From Rhodococcus sp. X156 (GTDB lineage Bacteria > Actinomycetota > Actinomycetes > Mycobacteriales > Mycobacteriaceae), in the NCBI RefSeq assembly GCF_004006015.1, contig NZ_CP034766.1, positions 3,319,001 through 3,383,000 of the forward strand: 64,000 bases of DNA, read 5' to 3'. A program made the position numbers and the translations under genes. The notes beneath the pieces were generated by a model that saw only the letters and a list, made by a program, of their open reading frames with translations, was not told where the DNA came from and did not search any database. Numbering within the stretch: position 1 is the stretch's first letter; the number at the start of each line of letters is the position of its first letter. This document shows positions 30,838 through 39,273 of this stretch, one piece after another.

Positions 30838-31837
30838 GGCACTGACGGCACCGCAGCGCACGCGCTCCCGGACGGTTGCCGGCCTGCTCGGCTCCGACGG
30901 CGTCCGGCTGGCCCTGCTCGGGCTGCTGGCGCTGGTGTCGGTGGTCGCGTTCCTCACCCTGGGTGTGCGAGGCAACTGGTCGTACGTGCTGGAGCGGCGT
31001 GCCGTGGTGGTGGTGACCATGGTGGTGGTCGGCTACGCCATCGCGCTGTCCACCGTGCTGTTCCAGACCGTCACCAACAACCAGATCCTCACTCCGTCCA
31101 TCATGGGCTTCGACTCCCTCTACCTGCTGATGCAGACGGTGGCGGCGTTCTTCATCGGCGCCACGGCCACCGCCACGGCCGACCCCATCAGCCGCTTCGG
31201 CGTCGAGGTGGCGTTCATGGTGGTGTTCTCGCTGCTGCTCTACCGCTGGCTGCTGGTGGGCATGCAGCGCAGCATGCACCTGCTGGTGCTGGTGGGCATC
31301 ATCTGCGGCGTCTTCTTCCGCAGCATCTCCAGCTTCCTGCAGCGACTGATGGACCCAGCGGCGTTCATCGTGCTGCAGGACAGCTTCTTCGCCGACTTCT
31401 CCCGCGTGGACCGGCGCCTGCTCGTGGTCAGCGCACTCGTGGTCGTGGTGATCAGCGTGCTGGCCTGGCGCATGCTCGCCAAGCTGGACGTGATGGCGCT
31501 GGGCCGGGAGACCGCGGTCAACCTCGGCGTCGACCACCGCCGCACGCTGCTCACGGTGCTGGTGATGGTCACCCTGCTGGTGTCGGTGGCCACCGCCCTG
31601 GTCGGGCCCACCACGTTCTTCGGCCTGCTGGTGGCGCACCTGGCCTACCGGTTGATGCGCTCGCACAAGCACCGGGTGACGGTGCCCGCCGCCGCCCTCG
31701 TCTCGGTGATCACCCTGGTCGGTGGCCAGACCGTGCTCGAGCGGGTCTTCCGCTCCGACACCAGCCTGTCCATCATCGTCGACTTCCTCGGCGGCCTGGT
31801 CTTCATCTTCCTGCTCCTGCGGAGGTCCACCCCGTGA
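30824..31837 (+). CDS. Siderophore ABC transporter permease (FecCD family) 2
   Basis: 337 aa, partner permease of the YclO/FatC type with about nine helices: GYAIALSTVLFQTVTNNQILTPSIMG early and VGPTTFFGLLVAHLAYRLM as coupling region. GTG start inside the end of the previous gene (14-bp overlap); its stop overlaps the ATPase start (GTGA). With the first permease it forms a heterodimeric channel. Confidence 0.9.
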   Translation: MAPPEALTAPQRTRSRTVAGLLGSDGVRLALLGLLALVSVVAFLTLGVRGNWSYVLERRAVVVVTMVVVGYAIALSTVLFQTVTNNQILTPSIMGFDSLYLLMQTVAAFFIGATATATADPISRFGVEVAFMVVFSLLLYRWLLVGMQRSMHLLVLVGIICGVFFRSISSFLQRLMDPAAFIVLQDSFFADFSRVDRRLLVVSALVVVVISVLAWRMLAKLDVMALGRETAVNLGVDHRRTLLTVLVMVTLLVSVATALVGPTTFFGLLVAHLAYRLMRSHKHRVTVPAAALVSVITLVGGQTVLERVFRSDTSLSIIVDFLGGLVFIFLLLRRSTP

Positions 31838-32616
31838 TCACCATCGACAACGTCACCAAGCGCTACGGCCACACCACCGTGGTCGACGGGGTCTCGCTGC
31901 AGATCGCCCGCGGCGGGATCACCTCGATCATCGGCGCCAACGGTGCCGGCAAGTCCACCCTGCTGGCCATGATGAGTCGGCTGCTGCCGATGGACTCCGG
32001 GGTGATCACCGTGGACGACCTGGACGTCTCCCAGGCCAAGAGCCGCGTGCTGGCCACCCGGATGGCCATCCTCCGCCAGGACAACCACGTCACCGTGCGG
32101 CTGACCGTGCGCGACCTGGTGGCCTTCGGCCGGTTCCCGCACAGCGGCGGCCGGCTCACCGTGGAGGACAAGCGCCACATCGACGAGTCCGTGGCGTACC
32201 TGGGCCTGCAGGACCTGGCCGACCGCTACCTCGACGAGCTCTCCGGCGGCCAGCGGCAGCGGGCGTTCGTCGCCATGGTGCTGTGCCAGGACACCGACTA
32301 CGTGTTGCTGGACGAGCCGCTGAACAACCTGGACATGAAGCACTCCGCGGCCATGATGCAGCTGCTGCGCCGGGCGGCCCGGGAGCTGGGCAAGACCATC
32401 GTGATCGTCATCCACGACATCAACTTCGCGTCCTGCTACTCCGACCACATCGTCGCCATGCGCAACGGCGCGGTGTGCTGCCAGGGCTCGCCCGCGGAGA
32501 TCATGACCACCGACTGCCTGCGTGGTGTCTTCGACATGGAGATCGCCATCGAGCAGGTGGGTGGGCACCTGCTGGGGCTGTACTACACCAGCGGCGCCGA
32601 GACCCCGGCCGGCTGA
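31834..32616 (+). CDS. Siderophore ABC transporter ATPase
   Basis: 260 aa. Walker A GANGAGKST (34-42), ABC signature LSGGQRQ (136-142), Walker B YVLLDEP and a switch His in VIHDINFASCYSDH. FepC/YclP type. Completes the IdeR-box operon. GTG start overlapping the upstream stop by 4 bp. Confidence 0.93.
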   Translation: MITIDNVTKRYGHTTVVDGVSLQIARGGITSIIGANGAGKSTLLAMMSRLLPMDSGVITVDDLDVSQAKSRVLATRMAILRQDNHVTVRLTVRDLVAFGRFPHSGGRLTVEDKRHIDESVAYLGLQDLADRYLDELSGGQRQRAFVAMVLCQDTDYVLLDEPLNNLDMKHSAAMMQLLRRAARELGKTIVIVIHDINFASCYSDHIVAMRNGAVCCQGSPAEIMTTDCLRGVFDMEIAIEQVGGHLLGLYYTSGAETPAG

Positions 32617-32672
32617 GGCACCCTCCCCCGCTGGCCTGGTCAGCGCCCGCCTGGGGCCCAGGAGCCGTCTTC

Positions 32673-32700
32673 TTGCAATCGGTGCGCAACAACCTACAGT
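32673..32700 (+). promoter_or_regulatory. Nur-like box overlapping a promoter of the Ni/Co importer
   Basis: TTGCAA-N5-GCGCAA (32673-32689) fits the nickel-responsive Fur-family Nur box TTGCAA-N5-TTGCAA with 4/6 in the second half. The first arm doubles as a -35 (TTGCAA) placed 16 bp before TACAGT (32695-32700). Nickel-loaded Nur would therefore sit on the promoter. 77 bp before the cbiM-like start. Confidence 0.6.
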
Positions 32701-32776
32701 GGATTGCAGCACGCATCGCCCCTGGTCGCGCCGGACCACCTGTGACGCCGGGCCGAGCAGCCCCTGAGGAGCCACC

Positions 32777-33468
32777 ATGCACGTGCCCGACGGATTCCTG
32801 AACGCGCCGACGTCGGTGGCCACCGGTGTCGTCGCCGTGGCTGCGGTGGGCGTGGCTCTGCGCAAGGCGCGCTCCGAGCTCGACGACCGCACCGCCCCGA
32901 TGGCGGGACTGGTGGCGGCCTTCGTGTTCGCCGCGCAGATGATCAACTTCCCCGTCGGTGCAGGCACGAGCGGGCACCTGATGGGAGGTGCGCTCGCGGC
33001 CGTCCTCGTGGGGCCGTGGACCGCCATCCTCTGCCTGGCGGTGGTGCTGATCGTCCAGGCGCTGTTCATGGCCGACGGGGGATCACCGCCCTGGGCACCA
33101 ACATCACCCTGATCGGGGTGGTCACCGTCGTCGTGGGCTGGTTGGTGTTCCGCGGTCTGCGCGCCGTGCTGCCGCGCCGCCCGGGCGTGATCGCCCCTGC
33201 GGCGGCGCTGGGTGCGCTGGTCTCCGTGCCTGCGGCCGCGGCGGTGTTCACCCTGTTGTTCGCCGTCGGCGGCACCGCCCCGGTGGAGACCGGCTCGGTG
33301 CTGGCCGCGATGCTCGGCTGGCACGTCCTGATCGGAGTGGGCGAAGCGATCATCACCGGCCTGGTGGTGGGCGCGGTGATGACGGCCCGCCCGGACCTGG
33401 TGCACGGGGCGCAGGACCTGGTTCGCAGCCGTCCGATGGAGATCCGCACGACCGGGAGCGCCGCATGA
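32777..33468 (+). pseudogene. cbiM: CbiM/NikM-type Ni/Co ECF transporter S-component, frameshifted
   Basis: Substrate-specific membrane subunit for cobalt or nickel. The N-terminus MHVPDGFLNAP carries the His2 metal site, with QMINFPVGAGTSGHLMGGALAA as the next signature. The frame breaks at the G run 33077-33081: the first frame reads MADGGSPPWAPTSP and stops at 33112, while the -1 frame continues with GITALGTNITLIGV to 33468. Shifting back one base restores MADGGITALGTN, the normal family sequence, so one base seems missing. The rest is intact. May be a sequencing error or a fresh mutation; all neighbours are intact. Confidence 0.85.
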
Positions 33469-33803
33469 AGACTCGCACCTTCTACGTCTGCGCCCTGGTG
33501 GCGGCGCTGCTCCTGGCCGGCGTGGCCAGCTACTACGCCAGCGCCCACCCGGACGGGCTGGAGCACGTCGCCGAGCGGACCGGGTTCGCCGACACCGCCG
33601 AGGACTCCGCGGCGGCCGACAGCCCGCTCGCCGACTACCAGGTCAGCGGGGTCGACGACGAGCGGGTCAGCGTCGGGCTGGCCGGGGTCACCGGGGTGTT
33701 CGTCGTCCTGCTGCTGGCCGGCGGGATCGCCTGGGGAGTGCGCCGCCGCGGCCCCGCCGCCGAGCAGGACGACGAGGGCGTCCCCGCCTCGTCGCAGCGC
33801 TAG
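33465..33803 (+). CDS. CbiN/PDGLE-type small subunit of Ni/Co transporter
   Basis: 112 aa with a signal-anchor helix, the exported HPDGLEHVAERTGF motif (PDGLE domain), and a C-terminal membrane helix, followed by an acidic tail. Such proteins assist the CbiM/NikM component. ATG 33465 overlaps the cbiM-frame stop by 4 bp (ATGA), and its stop overlaps the next GTG by one base. Confidence 0.85.
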   Translation: MKTRTFYVCALVAALLLAGVASYYASAHPDGLEHVAERTGFADTAEDSAAADSPLADYQVSGVDDERVSVGLAGVTGVFVVLLLAGGIAWGVRRRGPAAEQDDEGVPASSQR

Positions 33804-34480
33804 TGGGCGCCGGGCACGGGCACCGTCTGCACTACCACGGGCACAGCCCCGTCCACCGGACCCCCGCGCACCTGAAGCTCGCTGTCCTGCTGGGGTTCAT
33901 GGTGCTCGTGGTGGCTACGCCGAGGCAGTGGTACGCCGTCCACCTGGTCTGGTTCCTGGTGCTCCTCGGGGTGATCGGTGCCTCCCAGGTGCCGGCGCTC
34001 TACCTCGGCAAGCGGATGGTGGTGGAGCTGCCCTTCGTGGTCTTCGCCGCGCTGATGCCGTTCGTAGCCACCGGCCCACGGACCGAGGTCCTGGGGCTCA
34101 GCGTCTCCCAGGCCGGGCTGGTGGGTGCGTGGGCCCTGCTCGCCAAGGGCACCCTGGGCGTGCTGGCCTCGCTGACGCTGGCGGCCACCACCGAGCCCAC
34201 CGCAGTCCTCGCCGGGTTGCGGCGGCTGCGGGCACCCGCCCTGATCGTGGAGATCATGGGCTTCATGATTCGCTACCTCGACGTCGTCACCGCGGAGATG
34301 GGCCGGATGCTGGTGGCGATGCGCTCCCGCGGGTGCGACCCACGGTGGCCGCGCCACTGGCCGAGCCTCGCCCGGTCGCTGGGCGCGCTGTTCATCCGCT
34401 CCTACGAGCGCGGCGAACGGGTCCATCTCGCGATGCTCTCGCGCGGCTACACCGGGACCATGCCTGGGGCGGACCGATGA
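33803..34480 (+). CDS. cbiQ: ECF transporter T-component (CbiQ/EcfT)
   Basis: 225 aa, about five helices. The His-rich start (HGHRLHYHGHSPVH) and two coupling motifs with ARG-like signature (MLVAMRSRGCDP, LAMLSRGYTG) match CbiQ, which joins the S-component to the ATPases. GTG 33803 shares one base with the previous stop; the end overlaps cbiO by 4 bp. Confidence 0.88.
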   Translation: MGAGHGHRLHYHGHSPVHRTPAHLKLAVLLGFMVLVVATPRQWYAVHLVWFLVLLGVIGASQVPALYLGKRMVVELPFVVFAALMPFVATGPRTEVLGLSVSQAGLVGAWALLAKGTLGVLASLTLAATTEPTAVLAGLRRLRAPALIVEIMGFMIRYLDVVTAEMGRMLVAMRSRGCDPRWPRHWPSLARSLGALFIRSYERGERVHLAMLSRGYTGTMPGADR

Positions 34481-35295
34481 GCACGCCCGTGCTGGACCTC
34501 CAGGGGCTCGCCTACGCCTACCCCGACGGTCACCAGGCGCTCTTCGGGGTCACCCTGCAGGTCCAGCGCCACGAGCGGGTGGCGCTGCTGGGTCCCAACG
34601 GGGCCGGCAAGACCACCCTGGTGCTCCACCTCAACGGAATCCTCACCGCCGGCGCGGGCACGGTGACCGTCGGCGGGCTGCCGGTGGAGAAGAAGCACCT
34701 CGCGGAGATCCGGCGCCGCGTCGGCATCGTGTTCCAGGATCCCGACGACCAGCTCTTCATGGGCACCGTCCGCCAGGACGTCGGTTTCGGCCCAGTCAAC
34801 CTCGGGATCCGCGGCGCTGAGCTCGACCGCCGCGTGCTGGCCGCGCTGGAGCAGGTCGGGATGGCCGAGCACGTCGACCGCCCGCCGCACCACCTGTCCT
34901 TCGGCCAGCGCCGCCGGGTCGCGCTGGCCACGGTGCTGGTGATGGAGCCACAGGTGCTCGTCCTCGACGAGCCGTCCTCCAACCTCGACCCGGCCTCGCG
35001 CCGCGAGCTCGCCGACATCCTTCGGTCGCTGGACGTGACCGTGCTGATGGTGACCCACGACCTGCCGTACGCGCTCGAGCTCTGCCCGCGCTCGGTCGTG
35101 CTCTCCGGAGGGTCGATCGTGGCCGACGGGCCGACGTACGAGGTGCTCACCGACGACGAGCTCATGCGCGCGCACCGGCTGGAGCTGCCGTTCGGCTTCG
35201 ACCCACGTTCGGTGGGGTCGGCACCGCACCGGGCCGGGGCCCAGGACCCGCTGGCGCCGCCCGACTCCGGCAGTGCCCGGGAGAACCTGCGGTGA
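34477..35295 (+). CDS. cbiO: ECF transporter ATPase (CbiO-like)
   Basis: 272 aa. Walker A GPNGAGKTT (39-47), Q-loop VFQDPDDQLF, signature LSFGQRRR (LSFGQ for LSGGQ, as in several CbiO), Walker B VLVLDEPSSNLD and THDLPYA. Last gene of the Ni/Co importer. Tail of about 30 residues is poorly conserved. ATG 34477 overlaps cbiQ by 4 bp. Confidence 0.92.
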   Translation: MSTPVLDLQGLAYAYPDGHQALFGVTLQVQRHERVALLGPNGAGKTTLVLHLNGILTAGAGTVTVGGLPVEKKHLAEIRRRVGIVFQDPDDQLFMGTVRQDVGFGPVNLGIRGAELDRRVLAALEQVGMAEHVDRPPHHLSFGQRRRVALATVLVMEPQVLVLDEPSSNLDPASRRELADILRSLDVTVLMVTHDLPYALELCPRSVVLSGGSIVADGPTYEVLTDDELMRAHRLELPFGFDPRSVGSAPHRAGAQDPLAPPDSGSARENLR

Positions 35296-35469
35296 CCAGG
35301 CTGCATGCGGTCGGCGGCCGGTGGACACCGCCGCGCCGCCTGCGCAACCAGCTCAGAAGTGCTTCGGACACACCGAATGCTCTACCTTGACGGTGCAGGG
35401 ACGTGAAGCACGCTGCCTGCGCGCGACCCGACGATCACCGCGACCACACCGCACGACGAGGAGCTGTTC

Positions 35470-35712
35470 ATGGGCATCGGAGCCGGAATCTTCCTGCTTG
35501 CGGTAGGTGCGATCCTGAAGTTCGCGCTGGACGTGCAGGTACAGGGAGTCGACCTGCAGGTCGTCGGCATCATCCTCATGATCGTCGGTGTCCTCGGCAT
35601 CATCCTGGACCTGGCGATCCTGATGCCCCGGCGTCGCCGTCGCGACGACTACGTGGCCCCCGCCGACGTCGACGAGTACGGCCGCCCGCTGCGTCGTCCG
35701 CGCGACTACTGA
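35470..35712 (+). CDS. Small two-helix membrane protein, DUF6458-like
   Basis: 80 aa: MGIGAGIFLLAVGAILKFAL and IILMIVGVLGIILDLAILM helices, then an RRRRRDD basic stretch and a charged tail. Widespread in actinobacteria as DUF6458; function unknown. ATG follows GAGGAG. Probably transcribed with the cupin gene 20 bp downstream. Confidence 0.82.
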   Translation: MGIGAGIFLLAVGAILKFALDVQVQGVDLQVVGIILMIVGVLGIILDLAILMPRRRRRDDYVAPADVDEYGRPLRRPRDY

Positions 35713-35732
35713 CCACACCGGAGGAGCACACC

Positions 35733-36074
35733 ATGGACAAGCTCTCCCTCAGCGCCCTCGCCCGCGAGCAGCTGGAGCTGGCGAAGAACGGATCGGCCGG
35801 GCGCAGTGCCGCGACCGTCTTCGGTGGGCACACGCACACGCTGCGGCAGACGCTGATCGCGCTGGTGGCGGAGCAGGACCTGGACGAGCACGACAGCCCG
35901 GGCGAGGCCACCGTGCACGTGCTGCAGGGCCGGGTGCGGCTGGTGGCCGGGCAGAGCTCCTGGGAGGGCTCCCCGGGCGACCTCATCATCGTTCCGCCTG
36001 CGCGCCACTCCCTGCACGCCGACACCGACGCCGTCGTGCTGCTCACCGTGGCCAAGCCGCTCACGGAGCGCTGA
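35733..36074 (+). CDS. Cupin-domain protein
   Basis: 113 aa single cupin barrel. Two loosely conserved motifs, LDEHDSPGEATVHVLQGRV and PGDLIIVPPARHSLHADTD, hold the likely metal His/Glu ligands. LuxR/ChrR-like anti-sigma cupins are similar, but no metal identity is visible. ATG 35733 is preceded by GGAGGAGCAC. Function unknown. Confidence 0.8.
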   Translation: MDKLSLSALAREQLELAKNGSAGRSAATVFGGHTHTLRQTLIALVAEQDLDEHDSPGEATVHVLQGRVRLVAGQSSWEGSPGDLIIVPPARHSLHADTDAVVLLTVAKPLTER

Positions 36075-36137
36075 CACCCCCAGGGCTCGCCCGCTGAGAG
36101 CACTGCCCCTGCGCCCCTCGCGTGCTGTACTCCGGGA

Positions 36138-36986
36138 ATGACACACACCAGCACCAGGACAGTGGCCGTCACCGGCTCCGCGTCGGGGATCGGCGCCGCC
36201 TGCGTGGCGCGGCTGCGGGCCGCCGGGCACCGCACGATCGGGGTGGACGTCCAGCCCGGCGCGGACGTCGTCGCCGACCTCGCCACTGCCCAGGGCCGCG
36301 CGGCGGCCGTCGAGGCCGTGACCACGCAGTGCGGCGGCGTGCTGGACGGCCTGGTGGCCTGCGCCGGGGTCGGCCCGCTCTCCGACCGCCCCGGCAGCGT
36401 GCTGGCCTCGGTGAACTACTTCGGCGTGGTCGAGGTGGTGCAGGGCCTGCGCCCCACGCTGCTGGCGGCGCAGCACCCTGCGGTGGTGGCGGTGTCCTCC
36501 AGCAGCAGCAGCACCCAGCCGGGCATCCCCCTCGAGCTGGTGCAGGCGTGCCTGGCCGGGTCAGAGGGCGACGCCTGTGCGCGCGCCGAGGAGCTGGGCG
36601 CGCTGGGCACCTACCCGGCCACCAAGCTGGCCCTGGCGTGGTGGATCCGCACGCAGGCCCCGACTGCGGAGTGGATCGGCGCGGGCATCCGGCTGAACGC
36701 GGTGGCCCCCGGCACCATCGACACCCCGATGACCGGTGGGCCCGACCTCGACCCCGAGCTGGTGAAGCTGCTGGACGTCTACCCGGTGCCGCTCGGACGC
36801 CGGGGACGGCCGGAGGAGGTGGCCTCGGTGATCGAGTTCCTCCTCGACGAGCGCTCCTCCCTGCTCTGCGGCACGGTGGTCTTCACCGACGGCGGCACCG
36901 ACGCGCTGATCCGCGGACGGGACTGGCCGGCGCCGTGGCAGCCGAGCAGGGAGGAGCTGGTGGCGAAGCTGCAGCTGCCGTCCTAG
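36138..36986 (+). CDS. SDR family oxidoreductase (3-hydroxysteroid dehydrogenase-like)
   Basis: 282 aa. Cofactor motif TGSASGIG, active-site VAVSSSSSST, and catalytic YPATK, with an insert between Ser and Tyr rich in Ala/Glu (QACLAGSEGDACARAEELG), as in Comamonas 3alpha-hydroxysteroid dehydrogenase. C-terminal VFTDGGTDAL signature. The stop overlaps the stop of the converging membrane gene in CTAG (36983-36986). Substrate unknown. Confidence 0.85.
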   Translation: MTHTSTRTVAVTGSASGIGAACVARLRAAGHRTIGVDVQPGADVVADLATAQGRAAAVEAVTTQCGGVLDGLVACAGVGPLSDRPGSVLASVNYFGVVEVVQGLRPTLLAAQHPAVVAVSSSSSSTQPGIPLELVQACLAGSEGDACARAEELGALGTYPATKLALAWWIRTQAPTAEWIGAGIRLNAVAPGTIDTPMTGGPDLDPELVKLLDVYPVPLGRRGRPEEVASVIEFLLDERSSLLCGTVVFTDGGTDALIRGRDWPAPWQPSREELVAKLQLPS

Positions 36987-37696
36987 CGGCGCGTCTCCGG
37001 CGGCCCGTCCTGGCTGCCCATCACCCGGGCACCGCTGGTGCGACCCTGCCCGGACGGGTCGTTGATGCGCTGGGTCTCCGCCGAGCTGTCGGACACGCCG
37101 GGCTCGGTGCGCTGGTGGGCGGTGCCGGAGTGCTCCGTGCCGCCGCGGTGCTGGGTCTCGTGCGTGGTGACCGGCGCGGTCTCCGCGCTGCGCTCAGCGG
37201 CGCGGACGTCCCGCACGGACTTGACGCTCAGCCGGCCGGCTGCCTGTGCCCCCAGGAACAGGATCAGCGCCCCGAGGCCGTAGAAGAAGCCGAGGTCCAC
37301 GAGGGCCTGTCGAGTGGTGTCACCGACCGGGGCACCGGTCTCGCCCAGGAAGTCCGGCCAGATCCGGCTGAGCACCGGCCCGACGATGAACCACGCGCCG
37401 GCCAGGCTGGCCAGCCACCCGCCGAGGACGGCGGCAGGCCGGTTGGCGGCGAGAAGCAGCAGCAGGCCTGCGATCACGGCGACCCCGCCGGGCAGCACCT
37501 CCAGCCAGAACCGGCCGGTGGTCCACTCCCAGGTGGAGTCGGGTGTGGTGGCGTAGTCGAAGTACGGCCCCACGAACGGGATCAGCGCACCCCACAGACC
37601 TAGCAGCACCAGCAGCAGCCCGGTGATGGCGCCGCGGGTGCGAGGGATGCCCTTCGCGCGTCGGGGCTGTTTCGTCGTGGTGCCGTACTCAGTCAT
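36983..37696 (-). CDS. Four-helix membrane protein with disordered tail
   Basis: 237 aa with membrane helices at about 22-42, 62-82, 90-110 and 132-152, then an 80-residue polar tail rich in Ser, Thr and Arg. ATG 37696 is chosen because GAGGAG lies 5 bp upstream (a GTG at 37699 is immediately before). A short paralogue-like pattern occurs in other actinobacteria, but I do not recognise the function. Converges on the SDR gene. Confidence 0.7.
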   Translation of the reverse strand: MTEYGTTTKQPRRAKGIPRTRGAITGLLLVLLGLWGALIPFVGPYFDYATTPDSTWEWTTGRFWLEVLPGGVAVIAGLLLLLAANRPAAVLGGWLASLAGAWFIVGPVLSRIWPDFLGETGAPVGDTTRQALVDLGFFYGLGALILFLGAQAAGRLSVKSVRDVRAAERSAETAPVTTHETQHRGGTEHSGTAHQRTEPGVSDSSAETQRINDPSGQGRTSGARVMGSQDGPPETRR

Positions 37697-37870
37697 CACT
37701 GCTCCTCATGGTGTCCTCCTCCGCGCACGCCTGGGCGACACGGACGGCTGGACTACTGAACGTAGCCCCCCGCGGCACCCTCCGCAGAACGTCGCGGAGC
37801 GCCTCCCGCCTGCGGCCCGCTGACCTGCACGATTGGCCGAGAAACCGCTTCCCGGCGAGGGGGCTGCACC

Positions 37871-37887
37871 CCTAGACTCGGCCCATG
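37871..37887 (+). promoter_or_regulatory. Leaderless promoter element before the sigma factor gene
   Basis: CCTAGACTCGGCCCATG: TAGACT is a -10-like hexamer placed 6 bp from the ATG. A near copy, CCTAGGCTCGGCCCATG, occurs at 38927-38943 just after the same gene (16 of 17 bases equal). Confidence 0.5.
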
Positions 37888-38895
37888 TCGATCTCTACGA
37901 CGGGCAGCGACAGCACCTCCCTGGTGGGTAGTGACCTGTCCGGCGGCGACCTGGAGCGCGCGCTGGAGTCGCACCGCCGCGAGCTGACCGGCTTCTGCTA
38001 CCGAATGCTCGGTGCGGCCTCGGAGGCCGAGGACGCCGTGCAGGAAACCTTGGTGAACGCCTGGCGCAGCATCGACACCTTCCAGGGCCGCTCCTCGCTC
38101 CGGTCGTGGTTGTACCGCATCGCCCACAACGTGTGCCTGGACATGATCCGCAGCCCGCAGCGACGGGCCCGGCCGATGGACCTGGCCGCCCCCACCCCCG
38201 CCGCCGAGGTGGTCGTCGGCGAGCAGCTGCCCGAGTCGGTGTTCGTCCAGCCCGTGCGGGACGACTCGGTGATCGACACCCAGGGCGACCCGGCGAACGT
38301 CGCGGTGGCCCGGGAGTCCATCCGGCTGGCCTTCATCGGGGCGCTGCAGCACCTGCCCGCCCGCCAGCGCGCGGTGCTGATCCTGCGCGAGGTGCTGCGC
38401 TGGCAGGCCGCGGAGGTTGCCGTGCTGCTGGACACCTCGGTGGCCTCGGTGAACAGCGCGCTGCAGCGGGCCAGGGCCACCATGGCCACCACCAGGTCCG
38501 CCCCGCTGGACTCCACGCTCGACGCTCGCCAGACGGACCTGCTGACCCGCTACGTCGATGCCTTCGAGCGCTACGACATCGACGCGCTGGTGCGGCTGCT
38601 CAAGGAGGACGTGGTGCTGTCGATGCCGCCCTTTCCGTTCTGGATGCGCGGCGCCGACGACCTGGCGGCGTGGTTCCTGGGGCCTGGCATCGTCTGCCAG
38701 GGCGGCCGGCTGTTACCGGTGCAGGTGAACGGCACCGCCGGCTTCGGCAACTACCACCGGGTGGGACCTGGTCGCTGGGAGCCGTGGGCCATCCAGGTCA
38801 TTGAGGTCAGCGACGGCCGCATCAGCGGTCACCACAACTTCCTCGGTGCTGAGCAGTTCGCCGCCTTCGGCCTGCCCCCGGTGCTGTTGGCCTGA
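37885..38895 (+). CDS. ECF sigma factor with C-terminal SnoaL-like domain (SigG-type)
   Basis: 336 aa. Region 2 (FCYRMLGAASEAEDAVQETLVNAW), region 4 (LPARQRAVLILREVLRWQAAEVA ... SVNSALQRAR) and a C-terminal NTF2/SnoaL-like domain of about 120 residues (AFERYDIDALVRLL onwards, ending GRISGHHNFL). This architecture is like SigG/TIGR02960 extracytoplasmic sigma factors, which have no separate anti-sigma gene nearby. A TAGACT box ends 6 bp before the ATG, so the transcript may be leaderless. Confidence 0.88.
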   Translation: MSISTTGSDSTSLVGSDLSGGDLERALESHRRELTGFCYRMLGAASEAEDAVQETLVNAWRSIDTFQGRSSLRSWLYRIAHNVCLDMIRSPQRRARPMDLAAPTPAAEVVVGEQLPESVFVQPVRDDSVIDTQGDPANVAVARESIRLAFIGALQHLPARQRAVLILREVLRWQAAEVAVLLDTSVASVNSALQRARATMATTRSAPLDSTLDARQTDLLTRYVDAFERYDIDALVRLLKEDVVLSMPPFPFWMRGADDLAAWFLGPGIVCQGGRLLPVQVNGTAGFGNYHRVGPGRWEPWAIQVIEVSDGRISGHHNFLGAEQFAAFGLPPVLLA

Positions 38896-38949
38896 ACACC
38901 CCGTTCGGCACACCCGCCAGGGCCTGCCTAGGCTCGGCCCATGCCCTCC

Positions 38950-39273
38950 TCAGCTCGCCGAGCCTCCCGCGGAACCCGTGGTGGCCCTTCGCTTCTTGTG
39001 GGTGCTGTCGCAGAACGGCGCAATGCCCGACCGTCCGCAGCGGCACAGCGCCACCGTCTCCCGGTTGCGGGTCAGCGCGTTGCCGTCGCCGTCCAGCAGC
39101 TCGGCCGGGCCGCGCACCAGCAGCGGACCGTCCGGACACACCGTGATGGTGACCTCCGGTCCCAGCAGCGCGGCGCGCTCGGCTGCAGCGGCGTCCTCAG
39201 CAGTGAAGTCCTCGACGGTGGCGTCCTCAACAGTGGAGTCCTCGTCGGTGGAGTCGTCAGGAAGGGCTGCCAT
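38950..39273 (-). CDS. CDGSH-type iron-sulfur protein
   Basis: 107 aa. The C-terminal CDGSH motif is CRCGRSGIAPFCDSTH, with three Cys and one His for a 2Fe-2S cluster; the Gly of CDGxH is Ser. An acidic N-terminus has (S/A/F)T(V/A)ED repeats encoded by 15-bp tandem units (39194-39253). ATG 39273 is chosen; it shares the CATG tetramer with the divergent iron-enzyme gene, so both starts overlap, and no Shine-Dalgarno is seen for this strand. The start is therefore less certain than the domain. Confidence 0.8.
   Translation of the reverse strand: MAALPDDSTDEDSTVEDATVEDFTAEDAAAAERAALLGPEVTITVCPDGPLLVRGPAELLDGDGNALTRNRETVALCRCGRSGIAPFCDSTHKKRRATTGSAGGSAS
39194..39253. repeat. Four 15-bp tandem units in the CDGSH gene
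   Basis: Degenerate copies of TCCTC-(A/G)-(G/A/T)-C-(A/G)-GTG-(A/G)-(A/C)-G, each coding a five-residue STVED-like block on the minus strand. Gives an acidic N-terminal tail. Confidence 0.75.

Noticed and set aside
33075-33083. Programmed -1 frameshifting as an explanation of the cbiM break
   Set aside because: The site C-GGG-GGA is not a proper X-XXY-YYZ heptamer (the P-site codon would re-pair on CGG) and no stimulatory stem is obvious. A missing base is simpler, though not proven.
35292-35390. Small ORF (32 aa) starting GTG in overlap with the cbiO stop
   Set aside because: No Shine-Dalgarno beyond coupling, no hydrophobic or conserved pattern; likely chance.
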